Source: Flavobacterium ajazii (GTDB lineage: Bacteria; Bacteroidota; Bacteroidia; Flavobacteriales; Flavobacteriaceae). From it: a DNA stretch of 64,000 nt. The DNA lies in contig NZ_JAAEHL010000002.1 in NCBI RefSeq assembly GCF_010614725.1, forward strand, positions 434,001-498,000, given 5' to 3'. The notes under the pieces were generated by a model. The model saw nothing but the letters and a program-made list of their open reading frames with translations. It had not been told where the DNA came from and did no database searches. The first letter of the stretch is position 1, and each line of letters starts with the position of its first letter. Positions 53,891-61,071 of this stretch are shown here, piece after piece. A program made the translations under genes and the position numbers.

Positions 53891-54502
53891 ATGAAAACAA
53901 TAATTATAGTATTAAGTGCATTTTTTGCATTTAGTTCAACAGCAATAGCGCAAACAGCTACAAAAAAGGGCGAACAAAAAACAATTTACATTTGCCCTGC
54001 ACATCCTGACGAAATGAATCCAAACTCTGGAAAATGTCCAAAATGTGGAATGGAATTGACAAAAACTACAGAAAAAATAGATACCCACGCTCTAAAAGGG
54101 AGTCAACCTATGAGTAAAACGGTAACTAAATATGTTTGTCCAATGGACGGATCAACTTCTGATAAACCTGGGAAATGTTCTAAATGTACAATGAAAATGG
54201 TTAAAACCACCGAAAAAATAGGTACCCACGCTCTAAAAGGGAGTCAACCTATGAGTAAAACTGTAACAAAATACGTTTGTCCTATGGATGGTTCAACTTC
54301 TGAAACTGAAGGAAAATGTTCTAAATGTGGAACGGGAATGGTAAAAATAACCGAAAAAATAGATACCCATCCGCTAAAAGGAAGTCAGCCTAAAAGTAAA
54401 ATTGCAACAAGATATGTTTGTCCTATGGATGGCACAACCTCTGATACCAAAGGAGAATGCCCTAAATGTGGAATGGAAATGACTGAAAAAAAAGAACAAT
54501 AA
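53891..54502 (+). CDS. secreted heavy-metal-binding-domain repeat protein
   Basis: The 203-residue protein has a Sec signal (ending STAIAQ) and four consecutive heavy-metal-binding (HMBD-type) units. Each has a Y(I/V)CP start and a KCxKCxxxM-like end: YICPAHPDEMNPNSGKCPKCGM, then three YVCPMDGxTS..GxCxKC copies. The second unit has CTM and the third CGTGM in place of CGM, so one or two sites may be altered. It would bind copper or similar soft metals in the periplasm. The last three units come from a 141-base tandem repeat. Confidence 0.88.
   Translation: MKTIIIVLSAFFAFSSTAIAQTATKKGEQKTIYICPAHPDEMNPNSGKCPKCGMELTKTTEKIDTHALKGSQPMSKTVTKYVCPMDGSTSDKPGKCSKCTMKMVKTTEKIGTHALKGSQPMSKTVTKYVCPMDGSTSETEGKCSKCGTGMVKITEKIDTHPLKGSQPKSKIATRYVCPMDGTTSDTKGECPKCGMEMTEKKEQ
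54079..54480 (+). repeat. 141-base in-frame tandem repeat inside the metal-binding gene
   Basis: The segment with TACCCACGCTCTAAAAGGG begins at 54082 and 54223 and, with changes, at 54364, giving a period of exactly 141 bases (47 codons). The first two linkers are nearly identical over more than 50 bases and the third has diverged, so the last duplication is recent. Confidence 0.85.
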
Positions 54503-54600
54503 ACACTAATCTTTAACAACACACCATAAATATTTATTTAAGATGTGTTTCTATCCAAAGATGTTTGAATTACTATTTTTTATTTAAGGTTAATGTTGAG

Positions 54601-54633
54601 AATGCTTGTTGTAAAAAGACAAGCATTTTTTTT
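54601..54633 (+). terminator. rho-independent terminator
   Basis: AATGCTTGT (54601-54609) and ACAAGCATT (54619-54627) are followed by a T-run. It ends the metal-binding gene's transcript and marks the left edge of the gene-free region. Confidence 0.85.
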
Positions 54634-54751
54634 ATGCAAAATCAAAACTTAATTTGTTACAAAGATATTCTTCACTATAATAGTTTTTAATAACGTTTAT
54701 TTTAAAACAGACGATTTACATTCCAATTGCCACTCCTTTGCCAACGCTCCA

Positions 54752-55631
54752 AAAGTTTTTGTACGCCCTAGAACGTTTACGATTCAAAAGAAAATTTAAT
54801 GGTAGGGCAACAAAAACTTTCCCCAAGCTGTGTTACATAATTGAGCATTATAATTCATTACAAAGCTTTTATATTGTTTTTTGTTTTTGCAATGAAGTTA
54901 TAATATCATTTATGTAAAACAGCCGCACACCCAACGCGCAAGGGGTTTGCTCCAGGACAACTTTTTGAGCAGCTCCCATCGCATCACCCAGCCGCTCAAA
55001 AAACCGTCCTTCACAAACCCCAATCATCGCTTCGATTCAACTTTAATTATTAACAAAAATATTTTGTTCACATAAGAACTTATCAATGGTTTTAGCAACA
55101 AACCGTATAAATTGGTAGTGTTTGCATTGCTTTTATGAGTAAAAAAATGGCTTTAACATGTAGTTGATATGCCTATGGATAAAGCCATTTTTCTACCCAT
55201 AAAACCAAAAAATGCCAGCAAGAGTGTGATTTTTTATTTGCCATAACTATCAAAGTAATTGTTTTCACGATGGCCAAGATGCCATAGCAATTTCATAGCA
55301 CATTCTTTGGTAACCGATAATTTAATAATCCCAAGAACGTTTGTGGCATCAAGCCATCATAAAAACAATTAGAAACACCCCCAGTAAGCAAATAAAAAAT
55401 CACACACTTGCCTGCGCGACTGCCTCATCACACTAGGAATTATCTTTTCATTGTTTTTGTAAGTATTGAAAATCACTTTACAACATTTACGATAATCAGA
55501 AAAATTTCCAAAAAGTGATTTTCAATACCCACAAAATCAAGTCCAGGAAAGAGTATGAATTTTCAAACCAGAAAAATAATTGGAATGGATTTTTATATCT
55601 CTTTTTTCTGTTTTGAAAATTCATACCCTTT
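54752..55631. other. gene-free array of long inverted repeats
   Basis: At least seven hairpins follow one another, and their arms are not related to each other: 54752-54820 (AAAGTTTTTGT..GCCCTA arms), 54847-54904 (ATTATAA..CATT), 54942-55021 (GGGGTTTG..GGAC..TGAGC), 55132-55203 (24-nt arms with a perfect 13-bp core around ATGGCTTTA), 55218-55411 (24-nt arms, 23 matching, with a nested second pair at 55257-55286/55342-55370), 55463-55528 (perfect 17 bp, GTATTGAAAATCACTTT) and 55548-55631 (29-nt arms, about 27 matching). No reading frame of note is present. Arms are longer than terminator stems need. Possible roles are a replication or transfer origin, or a large folded RNA. Confidence 0.8.
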
Positions 55632-55742
55632 CTGTAGAACTTCAATCTTTCGAATCAACTTTTTTAGATCTCATTTCATAAGAAGTCTATCGGTCACGAG
55701 AAAAATAAAAAAATAAATAAAAAGAAAGTAAAGGTAAGTTCC

Positions 55743-55908
55743 GGTTTCAAGAAAATCAAGTTCAAGCCCTACGGGTTTTCAATAAAATCTCCACCCTACA
55801 TTTTCGCTCGCATCAACATTTGACTAGAATCAAAATTCCAATTCCGAACAACTTTATCGTAAAAAGCCGGGTAGTATTTTTTTGAAAAAACTTGCTTTTC
55901 TTGAAACC
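55743..55908. repeat. further inverted repeat, right edge of the gene-free region
   Basis: Arms 55743-55760 (GGTTTCAAGAAAATCAAG) and 55891-55908 match in 17 of 18 positions around a ~130-base loop. A pyrimidine tract (C/T only, about 55927-55953) follows. Confidence 0.65.
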
Positions 55909-56018
55909 TCCACTTGAGAAGATGACTTTCTTTTTTTTTCTTTTTTTTCTTTTCAAAAAATTTAATGGGTGCGGAGCGTAGCGAGGAACACTCGGTTTTT
56001 AAAGAGAAAATTAAAAAA

Positions 56019-56474
56019 ATGAAAATATATCAAATTTTTAAATCCGAAAGTATGCCCAATTTCATCATCAAAACACACCAAAAAGATACGTTGTACACCA
56101 AACCTCATTTATTCATACTTAACAAAGGAATGAACAGCGGTAAACCACAAAAAGAACCATTTACAAACAGTTTTGTGGTCATTTTTCAAAACGAGGAAGA
56201 TTGTGAAAACATCTATTTTGTTGCATATAGTTTATGGCAAACTAAATTTTGGCATCCATATTTAGTAGGTTCTGTTATTCCATTTTTACGCCTTCCAGAT
56301 TTCTCAAAAGAATTCAATCCAAAGGCTCGTTTAATAATGCAAGAACACGAAGAACATCAAAAAAATATCGCAGCTCTCAAGCTTTTGGAGAAAAAAGAGA
56401 AACAATTTCACGAGAACATCAACCTTATCAGTGACTTACGCAAAACCATTTTATACAGGTATTGCAGAAAATAA
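56019..56474 (+). CDS. DUF6943-like protein
   Basis: The protein is 151 residues from the ATG at 56019. The core NFIIKTHQKDTLYTKPHLFILNKGMNSGKPQKEPFTNSFVV, followed by FVAYSLWQTKFWHPYLVGSVIPFLRLPDF, matches a family that I recall as DUF6943, found in Bacteroidota integrative elements. The C-terminus is a charged helix (EHEEHQKNIAALKLLEKKEKQF). The frame is open further back to an ATG at 55965, but that part (MGAERSEEHS) is unlike the family; an ATG at 56052 is also possible. Function is unknown. Confidence 0.65.
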   Translation: MKIYQIFKSESMPNFIIKTHQKDTLYTKPHLFILNKGMNSGKPQKEPFTNSFVVIFQNEEDCENIYFVAYSLWQTKFWHPYLVGSVIPFLRLPDFSKEFNPKARLIMQEHEEHQKNIAALKLLEKKEKQFHENINLISDLRKTILYRYCRK

Positions 56475-56496
56475 TTATGAACTCAAATCAAAACTT

Positions 56497-56676
56497 ATGA
56501 AACTATTTATTTTGTACCAAACAGACAATTGGAAATCCAAAGCATCAAGAGTGTGTTTTGGAGTTTTCGGCACCAGAGCCAAAGCTATTGACGGCGCAAA
56601 ATGGCAAGAATTATACAATCACAATTCAGAAGTGGTAGTTTTAGAAGTTACACTTAATCTATTTGAAGAAGTTTAA
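56497..56676 (+). CDS. small hypothetical protein
   Basis: The 59-residue protein starts at MKLFILYQTDNWKSKASRVCFGVFGTRAKAI and ends in EVVVLEVTLNLFEEV. A longer frame to 56431 would overlap the upstream gene. It is a compact alpha/beta protein of the type found beside DUF6943 in mobile elements. I assign no function. Confidence 0.6.
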   Translation: MKLFILYQTDNWKSKASRVCFGVFGTRAKAIDGAKWQELYNHNSEVVVLEVTLNLFEEV

Positions 56677-56687
56677 TTTTTAGCCAC

Positions 56688-56718
56688 AAAAAAAGCCCAT
56701 TCCTTGCGGTTTGGGCTT
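56688..56718 (-). terminator. terminator of the DUF6266/DUF5675 operon
   Basis: AAGCCCA (56693-56699) and TGGGCTT (56712-56718) form a stem. On the minus strand it is followed by a T-run from the A7 tract at 56688-56694. Confidence 0.65.
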
Positions 56719-56759
56719 CATTAATGTCTAATCCAAAGGTCACCACAACTAGAATTAGA

Positions 56760-56936
56760 CTATTTTTTGTGCTTCTTAATGAAAATTTTGAGTACAAAAG
56801 ATATTGTAAAACTGACAATCGCCCCAAGTGTGGCAAGAATTATAGTTTTCAGTACATCTTCCGAATGTAAGTTCGGCAAAACACTCAAAAATGTACCGCC
56901 AGCGGTACCAATTACAGTCGAATTACTGTGTTCCAT
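56760..56936 (-). CDS. 58-residue single-span membrane protein (holin-like)
   Basis: Reading the minus strand from the ATG at 56936 gives 58 codons to TAG at 56762-56760. A polar N-terminus (MEHSNSTVIGTAGG) is followed by a helix of about 22 hydrophobic residues (IILATLGAIVSFTISFVLKIF) and a basic tail KKHKK. It overlaps the 3' end of the next gene by 14 bases and has the size and charge of small holin-type or toxin-like peptides. Its place at the end of a four-gene set makes it a credible gene despite its size. Confidence 0.65.
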   Translation of the reverse strand: MEHSNSTVIGTAGGTFLSVLPNLHSEDVLKTIILATLGAIVSFTISFVLKIFIKKHKK

Positions 56937-57141
56937 CGGCTTTTTCGGTTGTCAATTGACTAACTGCCGAAATAACACCTCCAGCAACCGCCAAATAACC
57001 TGCTGCCGAAGTAACAATAACTGGCAAAGTAACCGGTGCAGCCAAAATTGTTCCGCCAACGGCGGCCAATGCTAAACCAATATTTCGAAGCACTTTGAAA
57101 AATTTTGGAGTTGGAGCTTTTGCTCTTTTTATTACATTCAT
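56923..57141 (-). CDS. 72-residue membrane protein (holin-like)
   Basis: A basic N-terminus (NVIKRAKAPTPKFFKVLRN) is followed by two closely spaced Ala/Gly/Val-rich segments (IGLALAAVGGTILAAP and TSAAGYLAVAGGVISAV) and a polar tail. The pattern is that of a small two-helix holin-like protein. It lies 12 bases after the DUF5675 gene. Confidence 0.65.
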   Translation of the reverse strand: MNVIKRAKAPTPKFFKVLRNIGLALAAVGGTILAAPVTLPVIVTSAAGYLAVAGGVISAVSQLTTEKADGTQ

Positions 57142-57153
57142 AAATTAATGAAT

Positions 57154-57549
57154 TTAAGATTTAACAATCAATTCAATACTTTCGCCTTTATCCAAAGCTT
57201 TATAAACCAATTCTTTTAATTTGGCAAAAGCTTTTCGAGACATCAGCCCTAAACCTGGTCCAGAAAGTTTCGTTACTGGAGCAATACAACCATTCAATTC
57301 TCTCAAAGCATTATTGGCAGGATGGAATAGAATCAAACTTCTATTTTTTACATTAATTATTTCCAAATGCCATTGAAACTTCTTGCTGTATCGCTTTTTT
57401 ATAAAATATTTCCTTTCCGGAATGCAGGAAACTTTCGTTTCGTTATTTTTCCAAGGCAATTCAATGGTATTACAGATGAATTTACCCTCGTATTCGAGTT
57501 TACCATTCGTTCCATCAGGGAAATAAGTTCTAGTTATCAAGAGAATCAT
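57154..57549 (-). CDS. DUF5675-family protein
   Basis: The 131-residue protein matches the DUF5675 pattern: ITRTYFPDGTNGKLEYEGKFICNTIELPWKNNETKVSCIPERKY, then LILFHPANNALRELNGCIAPV, then a C-terminal KELVYKAL. Conserved E, H and C residues suggest an enzyme. The family occurs in phages and in Bacteroidota islands and may act on cell wall, but this is unproven. It shares its start base with the stop of the DUF6266-like gene. Confidence 0.78.
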   Translation of the reverse strand: MILLITRTYFPDGTNGKLEYEGKFICNTIELPWKNNETKVSCIPERKYFIKKRYSKKFQWHLEIINVKNRSLILFHPANNALRELNGCIAPVTKLSGPGLGLMSRKAFAKLKELVYKALDKGESIELIVKS

Positions 57550-58307
57550 TATACTCCGCTATCTACCTTCACAATTGATAATGGATTGTAAGAGCCATTT
57601 TTCAAGGCATACATTTGACCATTTACCTCTTGGTAAAACTCCACTCCCAAAGCTAAAAACAGAGGTTTGGTACTGGCAGGAGTTACAGGATTTGAATGAT
57701 TAATAGCAACCGAAGGATTGATGTCCCAAGGCAAAATAGCCGTTTCTGAATTTGTAGCAACAAAAGTTTCAGCTTCAAAATCAATTTCTGCACCAGCAGA
57801 AATAACTTTATAATGAGTGGTTCCGCTAGGTGCAGCAATCATATTCGAAGGAACAAATGAAGCTAAATCAACAATAATATCACCCGTTACCCGGTTGATA
57901 GTTGCCACAAAAGGAGCGAACAAGGTTGTCCCTAGTTTTCCACCAATATTGAATTCAAAACCTGCTAAAAGTTCGGCTTCGCCATCAATTATATTTCGCA
58001 ATCCTCTAACACTAGTGGTGTCAGCTTGGATAACTTTAACCATTTGCTGCGTCAAACGACTAACCATTCTGCTGTCCGCAGAATTCAAAAGCAAGGCTCT
58101 AAATGCTGTTCTCAAAATCTTCCCAGCTTTTCCCGCTCGACCAAATTCAGAACCATTTTCACGTGTTCTTTGAAACGCAGGATCGCTCGCAATTCTGCTC
58201 GCATCGATGCCACCTTTTTCACGTGCCAAATGACCATCTTTGGTTTTGTAAAAAGTAATATCTCCGATAGTACCTTTTAATTTAATTATGCCTTTTTGTC
58301 TTGCCAT
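57549..58307 (-). CDS. DUF6266-family protein
   Basis: The 252-residue protein begins MARQKGIIKLKGTIGDITFYKTKDGHLAREKGGID and continues FQRTRENGSEFGRAGKAGKILRTAFRALL, a very constant N-terminus that I recall from DUF6266. The C-terminal 120 residues are beta-rich. The phage-tail-like conserved start and the neighbouring DUF5675 and holin-like genes suggest a secreted or phage-derived particle component; that is inference. It is the first gene of the minus-strand operon. Confidence 0.75.
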   Translation of the reverse strand: MARQKGIIKLKGTIGDITFYKTKDGHLAREKGGIDASRIASDPAFQRTRENGSEFGRAGKAGKILRTAFRALLLNSADSRMVSRLTQQMVKVIQADTTSVRGLRNIIDGEAELLAGFEFNIGGKLGTTLFAPFVATINRVTGDIIVDLASFVPSNMIAAPSGTTHYKVISAGAEIDFEAETFVATNSETAILPWDINPSVAINHSNPVTPASTKPLFLALGVEFYQEVNGQMYALKNGSYNPLSIVKVDSGV

Positions 58308-58467
58308 AATTCCTAAAATTTAGATTAATAATTATTCTAAATCATCTTTCCGTTGCAACATCTTCCGATTGATTTCGAAACAAATTTTAAGCTATTTCAG
58401 AACAATAAAAAGGGGCAGGTGTCCGATATGTCCTAAAACGACACAAATGACTCAATAGAGCATCAAT

Positions 58468-58498
58468 AATCATTATTAACCGTCTTAAAATAATGATT
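58468..58498. promoter_or_regulatory. palindrome between divergent genes
   Basis: AATCATTATT (58468-58477) and AATAATGATT (58489-58498) form a perfect 10-bp dyad with an 11-base spacer. It lies between the DUF6266 operon and the small HTH-like gene and is a candidate operator for the latter. Confidence 0.45.
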
Positions 58499-58573
58499 AA
58501 ATTGCACTAGTTTTAAAAAGAGTAGCAAGCTATCAGAAGTATAGCATAGCCTACTCAAAGCTATAGATAGAGT

Positions 58574-58777
58574 ATGAAAATGCAAATTAAGAGAATATGC
58601 ATCTATCCAAAAGACATTGAGCGCATCACAGGCAAGAGTTACAGACAAAGTGCTAGAATGTTACAAGCTACTAGAAAGAGCTTTAATAAGCTTGAAAATG
58701 AGTTAGTAACCATTGAGGAGTTCTGCCTGTATGCAGGTTTGAAAATTGAACAAGTAGAACCGCTAATTTTTGGATGA
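58574..58777 (+). CDS. small HTH-like protein at the right end of the island
   Basis: The 67-residue protein reads RICIYPKDIERITGKSYRQSARMLQATRKSFNKLENELVTIEEFCLYAGLKIEQVEPLI. The IERITGKSxRQSxRML segment has a helix-turn-helix look, and similar small proteins lie near attachment sites of Flavobacterium elements. A role as excisionase or local regulator is likely but unproven. Confidence 0.6.
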   Translation: MKMQIKRICIYPKDIERITGKSYRQSARMLQATRKSFNKLENELVTIEEFCLYAGLKIEQVEPLIFG

Positions 58778-58944
58778 AAAGAAGAAACCAAAAAATAGAG
58801 AATAAATTTCCCTAGAATACCCAACTAGTTTAATAACTAGTTCATTTTTTAGTATGAATTAATTGTAGATACATTTGGTCAATACCTTATTAATCAGTAA
58901 ATTTACATTATAAGATTTAGTGATATTTGTATCTGTTTAAGGAG

Positions 58945-58959
58945 CAAAATCGAGACCCT
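58945..58959 (+). repeat. sub-terminal repeat, right end
   Basis: CAAAATCGAGACCCT is identical to 29102-29116 and contains the CGAGACCCT unit of the left-end inverted pair. It lies 58 bases inside the right attachment core. Confidence 0.6.
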
Positions 58960-59017
58960 TATGTTTTAGACTAATATATTTTGCTATATATCAACGCATT
59001 GAGGATTAAGTTCTAAT

Positions 59018-59031
59018 CCCTCATCGCCCAC
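59018..59031 (+). repeat. right attachment core (attR)
   Basis: CCCTCATCGCCCAC is identical to the tRNA-Val 3' end at 28982-28995. The preceding bases (AGTTCTAAT) do not rebuild the T-arm, so this is not a functional tRNA. Confidence 0.85.
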
Positions 59032-59035
59032 CAAC

Positions 59036-59068
59036 AAACTCCTTAAGAAATTAAGGAGTTTTTTTTTG
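59036..59068 (+). terminator. displaced terminator of tRNA-Val
   Basis: AAACTCCTTAA (59036-59046) and TTAAGGAGTTT (59051-59061) are followed by a T-run just beyond attR. Before integration it would have followed the tRNA directly. Confidence 0.8.
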
Positions 59069-59198
59069 CATTATTTAGCTGCCTGCAACTTTTAAAAAAA
59101 GCAAAGCTTCTAAAAGTATTTTCTCTGTAATTTACAAATCCTAAATCAACATTTCAACTTTCAAATAGTTAACTAAAAAAAACAGCATTTATATCCAT

Positions 59199-59226
59199 AA
59201 AAAAACTCCATTAAAAAAATGGAGTT
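59199..59226 (-). terminator. terminator of the 59247 lipoprotein gene
   Basis: AAACTCCATT and AATGGAGTTT form a stem, with an A-run at 59199-59205 that gives a T-run on the minus strand. Confidence 0.7.
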
Positions 59227-59246
59227 TCCTGCTTAAAATTTCAGTA

Positions 59247-59615
59247 CTATATTTTGTCCAGTGTGATTTTCATCTCTTTGCTTTCCAGTATCAATTTATC
59301 TTCTGTTATTGTACTTTCGCAAGGATAGGGCGTTCCTGTTTCATCTTTAATTACAAGGCTCTTCCCTCCTTTTGTTAAAGCATAAGTACCATCTGTTATT
59401 TCTCTCTGCAAGAACCCTGTTACATGTCCGTCTTCTGTAAATGTCAACATTCCGTTAGCCAGAATTGCACTTTTTGCAGAATCTGAAAGCGGTAATTTTG
59501 GTTCTACAGCGGTAATTTTCCAGGAATTAACCAATCTGTCACGTTTTTTATGACATGAAACCATTAACACGGCAAATAATAAAATCCCATAGATAAATAA
59601 GTTAGATTTTTTCAT
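59247..59615 (-). CDS. small lipoprotein, lipocalin-like
   Basis: The 122-residue protein has a lipoprotein signal (FAVLMVSC, Cys21). A lipocalin-like repeat of strands follows: RLVNSWKITAVEPK, then NGMLTFTEDGHVTGFL, then GTYALTKGGKSLVIKDETG and a closing EMKITLDKI. Such proteins are common envelope lipoproteins in Flavobacterium; ligand and function are unknown. Confidence 0.72.
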   Translation of the reverse strand: MKKSNLFIYGILLFAVLMVSCHKKRDRLVNSWKITAVEPKLPLSDSAKSAILANGMLTFTEDGHVTGFLQREITDGTYALTKGGKSLVIKDETGTPYPCESTITEDKLILESKEMKITLDKI

Positions 59616-59779
59616 GATTTTTTGATTATTAGGTTAAACACGAAACAAGTTACAAAAAAAACAAATCCAAAATACTTAAAATCAATTATTTACACAATAA
59701 CAATCAAATTACAGTTTTTCTTTGTATTCACTTATACTTTCAAACTTTCATGAACTATGCATTCTATAATCAACACCTT

Positions 59780-60163
59780 TTAATTGAGTTTAAAAATATC
59801 TTCGTATTTAAGATAGCCTTTTCTACTGATTACATACAGAGGAGTTCCGTTTCCATCTTTGATCAATCCCATACTTTCATCATCTGATTTAGGGAAATTA
59901 ATTTGATAACTCCTTCCGTCTGCCAGTTGGATTCCGTAAGTCGACACAGAGTTTTCAATTTGCACAGAATTCTGGCTGTATTCAAACTTTTCTTTTTTAC
60001 CGGAACTGTTTCTAACCGTAAAGTCTTTTGCATTAAAAAACAATTCGAATTTTTCACCTTTGGCATCTGTAGCTTTCCATGAACCACGATAGGTATCCGA
60101 ACCACTGCAGCCGACTAAAATTACTGCTAAAATTCCCAACAGGGCAATACTGATTTTTTTCAT
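59780..60163 (-). CDS. small lipoprotein of unknown function
   Basis: The 127-residue protein has lipobox ILVGC (Cys19), then SDTYRGSWKATDAKGEKFELFFNAKDFTVRNSSG and further short strands. The GSWKATD...FxVxxxxG pattern resembles the lipocalin-like proteins nearby. It starts 13 bases after the upstream lipoprotein gene, so the two are co-transcribed. Confidence 0.7.
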   Translation of the reverse strand: MKKISIALLGILAVILVGCSGSDTYRGSWKATDAKGEKFELFFNAKDFTVRNSSGKKEKFEYSQNSVQIENSVSTYGIQLADGRSYQINFPKSDDESMGLIKDGNGTPLYVISRKGYLKYEDIFKLN

Positions 60164-60176
60164 TTTATTTATTTAA

Positions 60177-60713
60177 TTATTTAGGATTATAAGATTGTAT
60201 GCTTTTTATTCTAATTCCAAAAAAACAATCGTCCATACATCCTTTAGGAACATAACCACAAGACGAGATTAGCCCATTGTTTTTTGCTTCAAAATACACT
60301 GTTACATCTTTTCTTTTAATCAGCCATTCCTTTTCTGCTTTACTATAGATTTGATCTACTGTTAGAGCTTCTGCAGCTGGTGAATTCTCATAACTGTTTA
60401 TTTCACTTTCTTCTTCAGTCCATTCTAATGGTATGCTATCAGGAATATTTTCAGTATTTCCGGTGTATTTAAAATGCCGCTGAATTACTTTTCCATTTGA
60501 CACTGTTATTGTAGTTTCCCAACCATATGCCGAAAAAACAGTACCACCCGATACAACATACTTATATGAATTATTTGAAGATTTTTTAAAATCTAACCAG
60601 GCACTTTGGCTTTTTTCGAAATCATTTTGATGGTTTAATTCATCGTCTGATGAACAGGACAACATTAAACTGCTTATTAATACTAATGCAATTAAGTAAA
60701 TTTTGGTTTTCAT
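60177..60713 (-). CDS. lipoprotein of unknown function
   Basis: The 178-residue protein has lipobox LMLSC (Cys20) followed by SSDDE, the usual start of a surface or periplasmic lipoprotein in this phylum. The mature part has YKYVVSGGTVFSAYGWETTITVSNGKVIQRHFKY and ends with a CGYVPKGCMDDC segment holding three Cys. I assign no function. Confidence 0.68.
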   Translation of the reverse strand: MKTKIYLIALVLISSLMLSCSSDDELNHQNDFEKSQSAWLDFKKSSNNSYKYVVSGGTVFSAYGWETTITVSNGKVIQRHFKYTGNTENIPDSIPLEWTEEESEINSYENSPAAEALTVDQIYSKAEKEWLIKRKDVTVYFEAKNNGLISSCGYVPKGCMDDCFFGIRIKSIQSYNPK

Positions 60714-61035
60714 AATTTTTTGATTTTATATTTCATCTATATAGATGGAAATCAAAGCATTTAGTTGCGTATCTATTAACAAACTTATCCTCTTAAAACT
60801 ACCTGTATCAATATATTTCTTTACGAATATAGCATTATTTTTATTACAAATTATAAACACTTAGTTCAACCCAAATTTTCTACTGAAAACCAATCTGCAT
60901 AAGGATGGGAATGGCATCTCCCGATTTAGAAAAACAAGACTTTTGCCATAGTTTTTGTTAATCGGGAATATAATGGACAGCCTCCCGATAGCCATCCGGA
61001 CAAGCTTATGCCCAAATTATAAAGCTGAATTTTAT
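60714..61035. other. intergenic stretch
   Basis: A short dyad TCCCGATTTA / TAATCGGGA (about 60918-60967) lies in a more GC-rich part that looks like an intergenic repeat remnant. No gene or clear promoter is seen. Confidence 0.35.
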
Positions 61036-61063
61036 AAAAAAACTCCATTGGTAAAATGGAGTT
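61036..61063 (-). terminator. terminator of the symporter gene
   Basis: AACTCCATT (61041-61049) and AATGGAGTT (61055-61063) form a stem. The A-run at 61036-61042 gives a T-run on the minus strand. Confidence 0.75.
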
Positions 61064-61071
61064 GTGATTTT

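Larger units (their letters stand above)
28982..59031. mobile_element. 30-kb genomic island integrated in tRNA-Val(TAC)
   Basis: The island is bounded by the 14-bp direct repeat CCCTCATCGCCCAC. It carries a tyrosine integrase at the tRNA side, sub-terminal CGAGACCCT motifs at both ends, an RteC-like regulator, an excisionase-like HTH protein, and replication-initiator- and loader-like proteins. Cargo comprises an RND efflux and hydrolase set, a probable anti-phage cluster, metal-binding proteins and a DUF6266/DUF5675 set. No relaxase, coupling protein or type IV secretion gene is visible, so it is probably a mobilisable or satellite-type element, not a self-transmissible ICE. The original tRNA terminator now lies at the right end (59036-59068). 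Confidence 0.85.

Noticed and set aside
54079..54480. Regularly spaced repeats that could be taken for a CRISPR array
   Set aside because: The period is 141 bases, in frame, inside a gene for metal-binding repeats, and the spacing segments are homologous to each other.
55965..56018. N-terminal extension of the DUF6943-like protein from 55965
   Set aside because: The added residues (MGAERSEEHS and on) are unlike the family and arise from sequence that looks like a mobile-element remnant.
56767..57075. A 102-codon plus-strand frame
   Set aside because: It lies antisense to two small overlapping membrane-protein genes whose composition and spacing fit a real operon better.
59018..59031. Second copy of tRNA-Val
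   Set aside because: Only the last 14 bases match; the T-arm, anticodon arm and acceptor 5' strand are missing. It is an attachment repeat.
28982..59031. Self-transmissible conjugative element (ICE)
   Set aside because: RteC and the integrase recall CTnDOT-type elements, but no relaxase, coupling protein or transfer gene can be seen in the interval.
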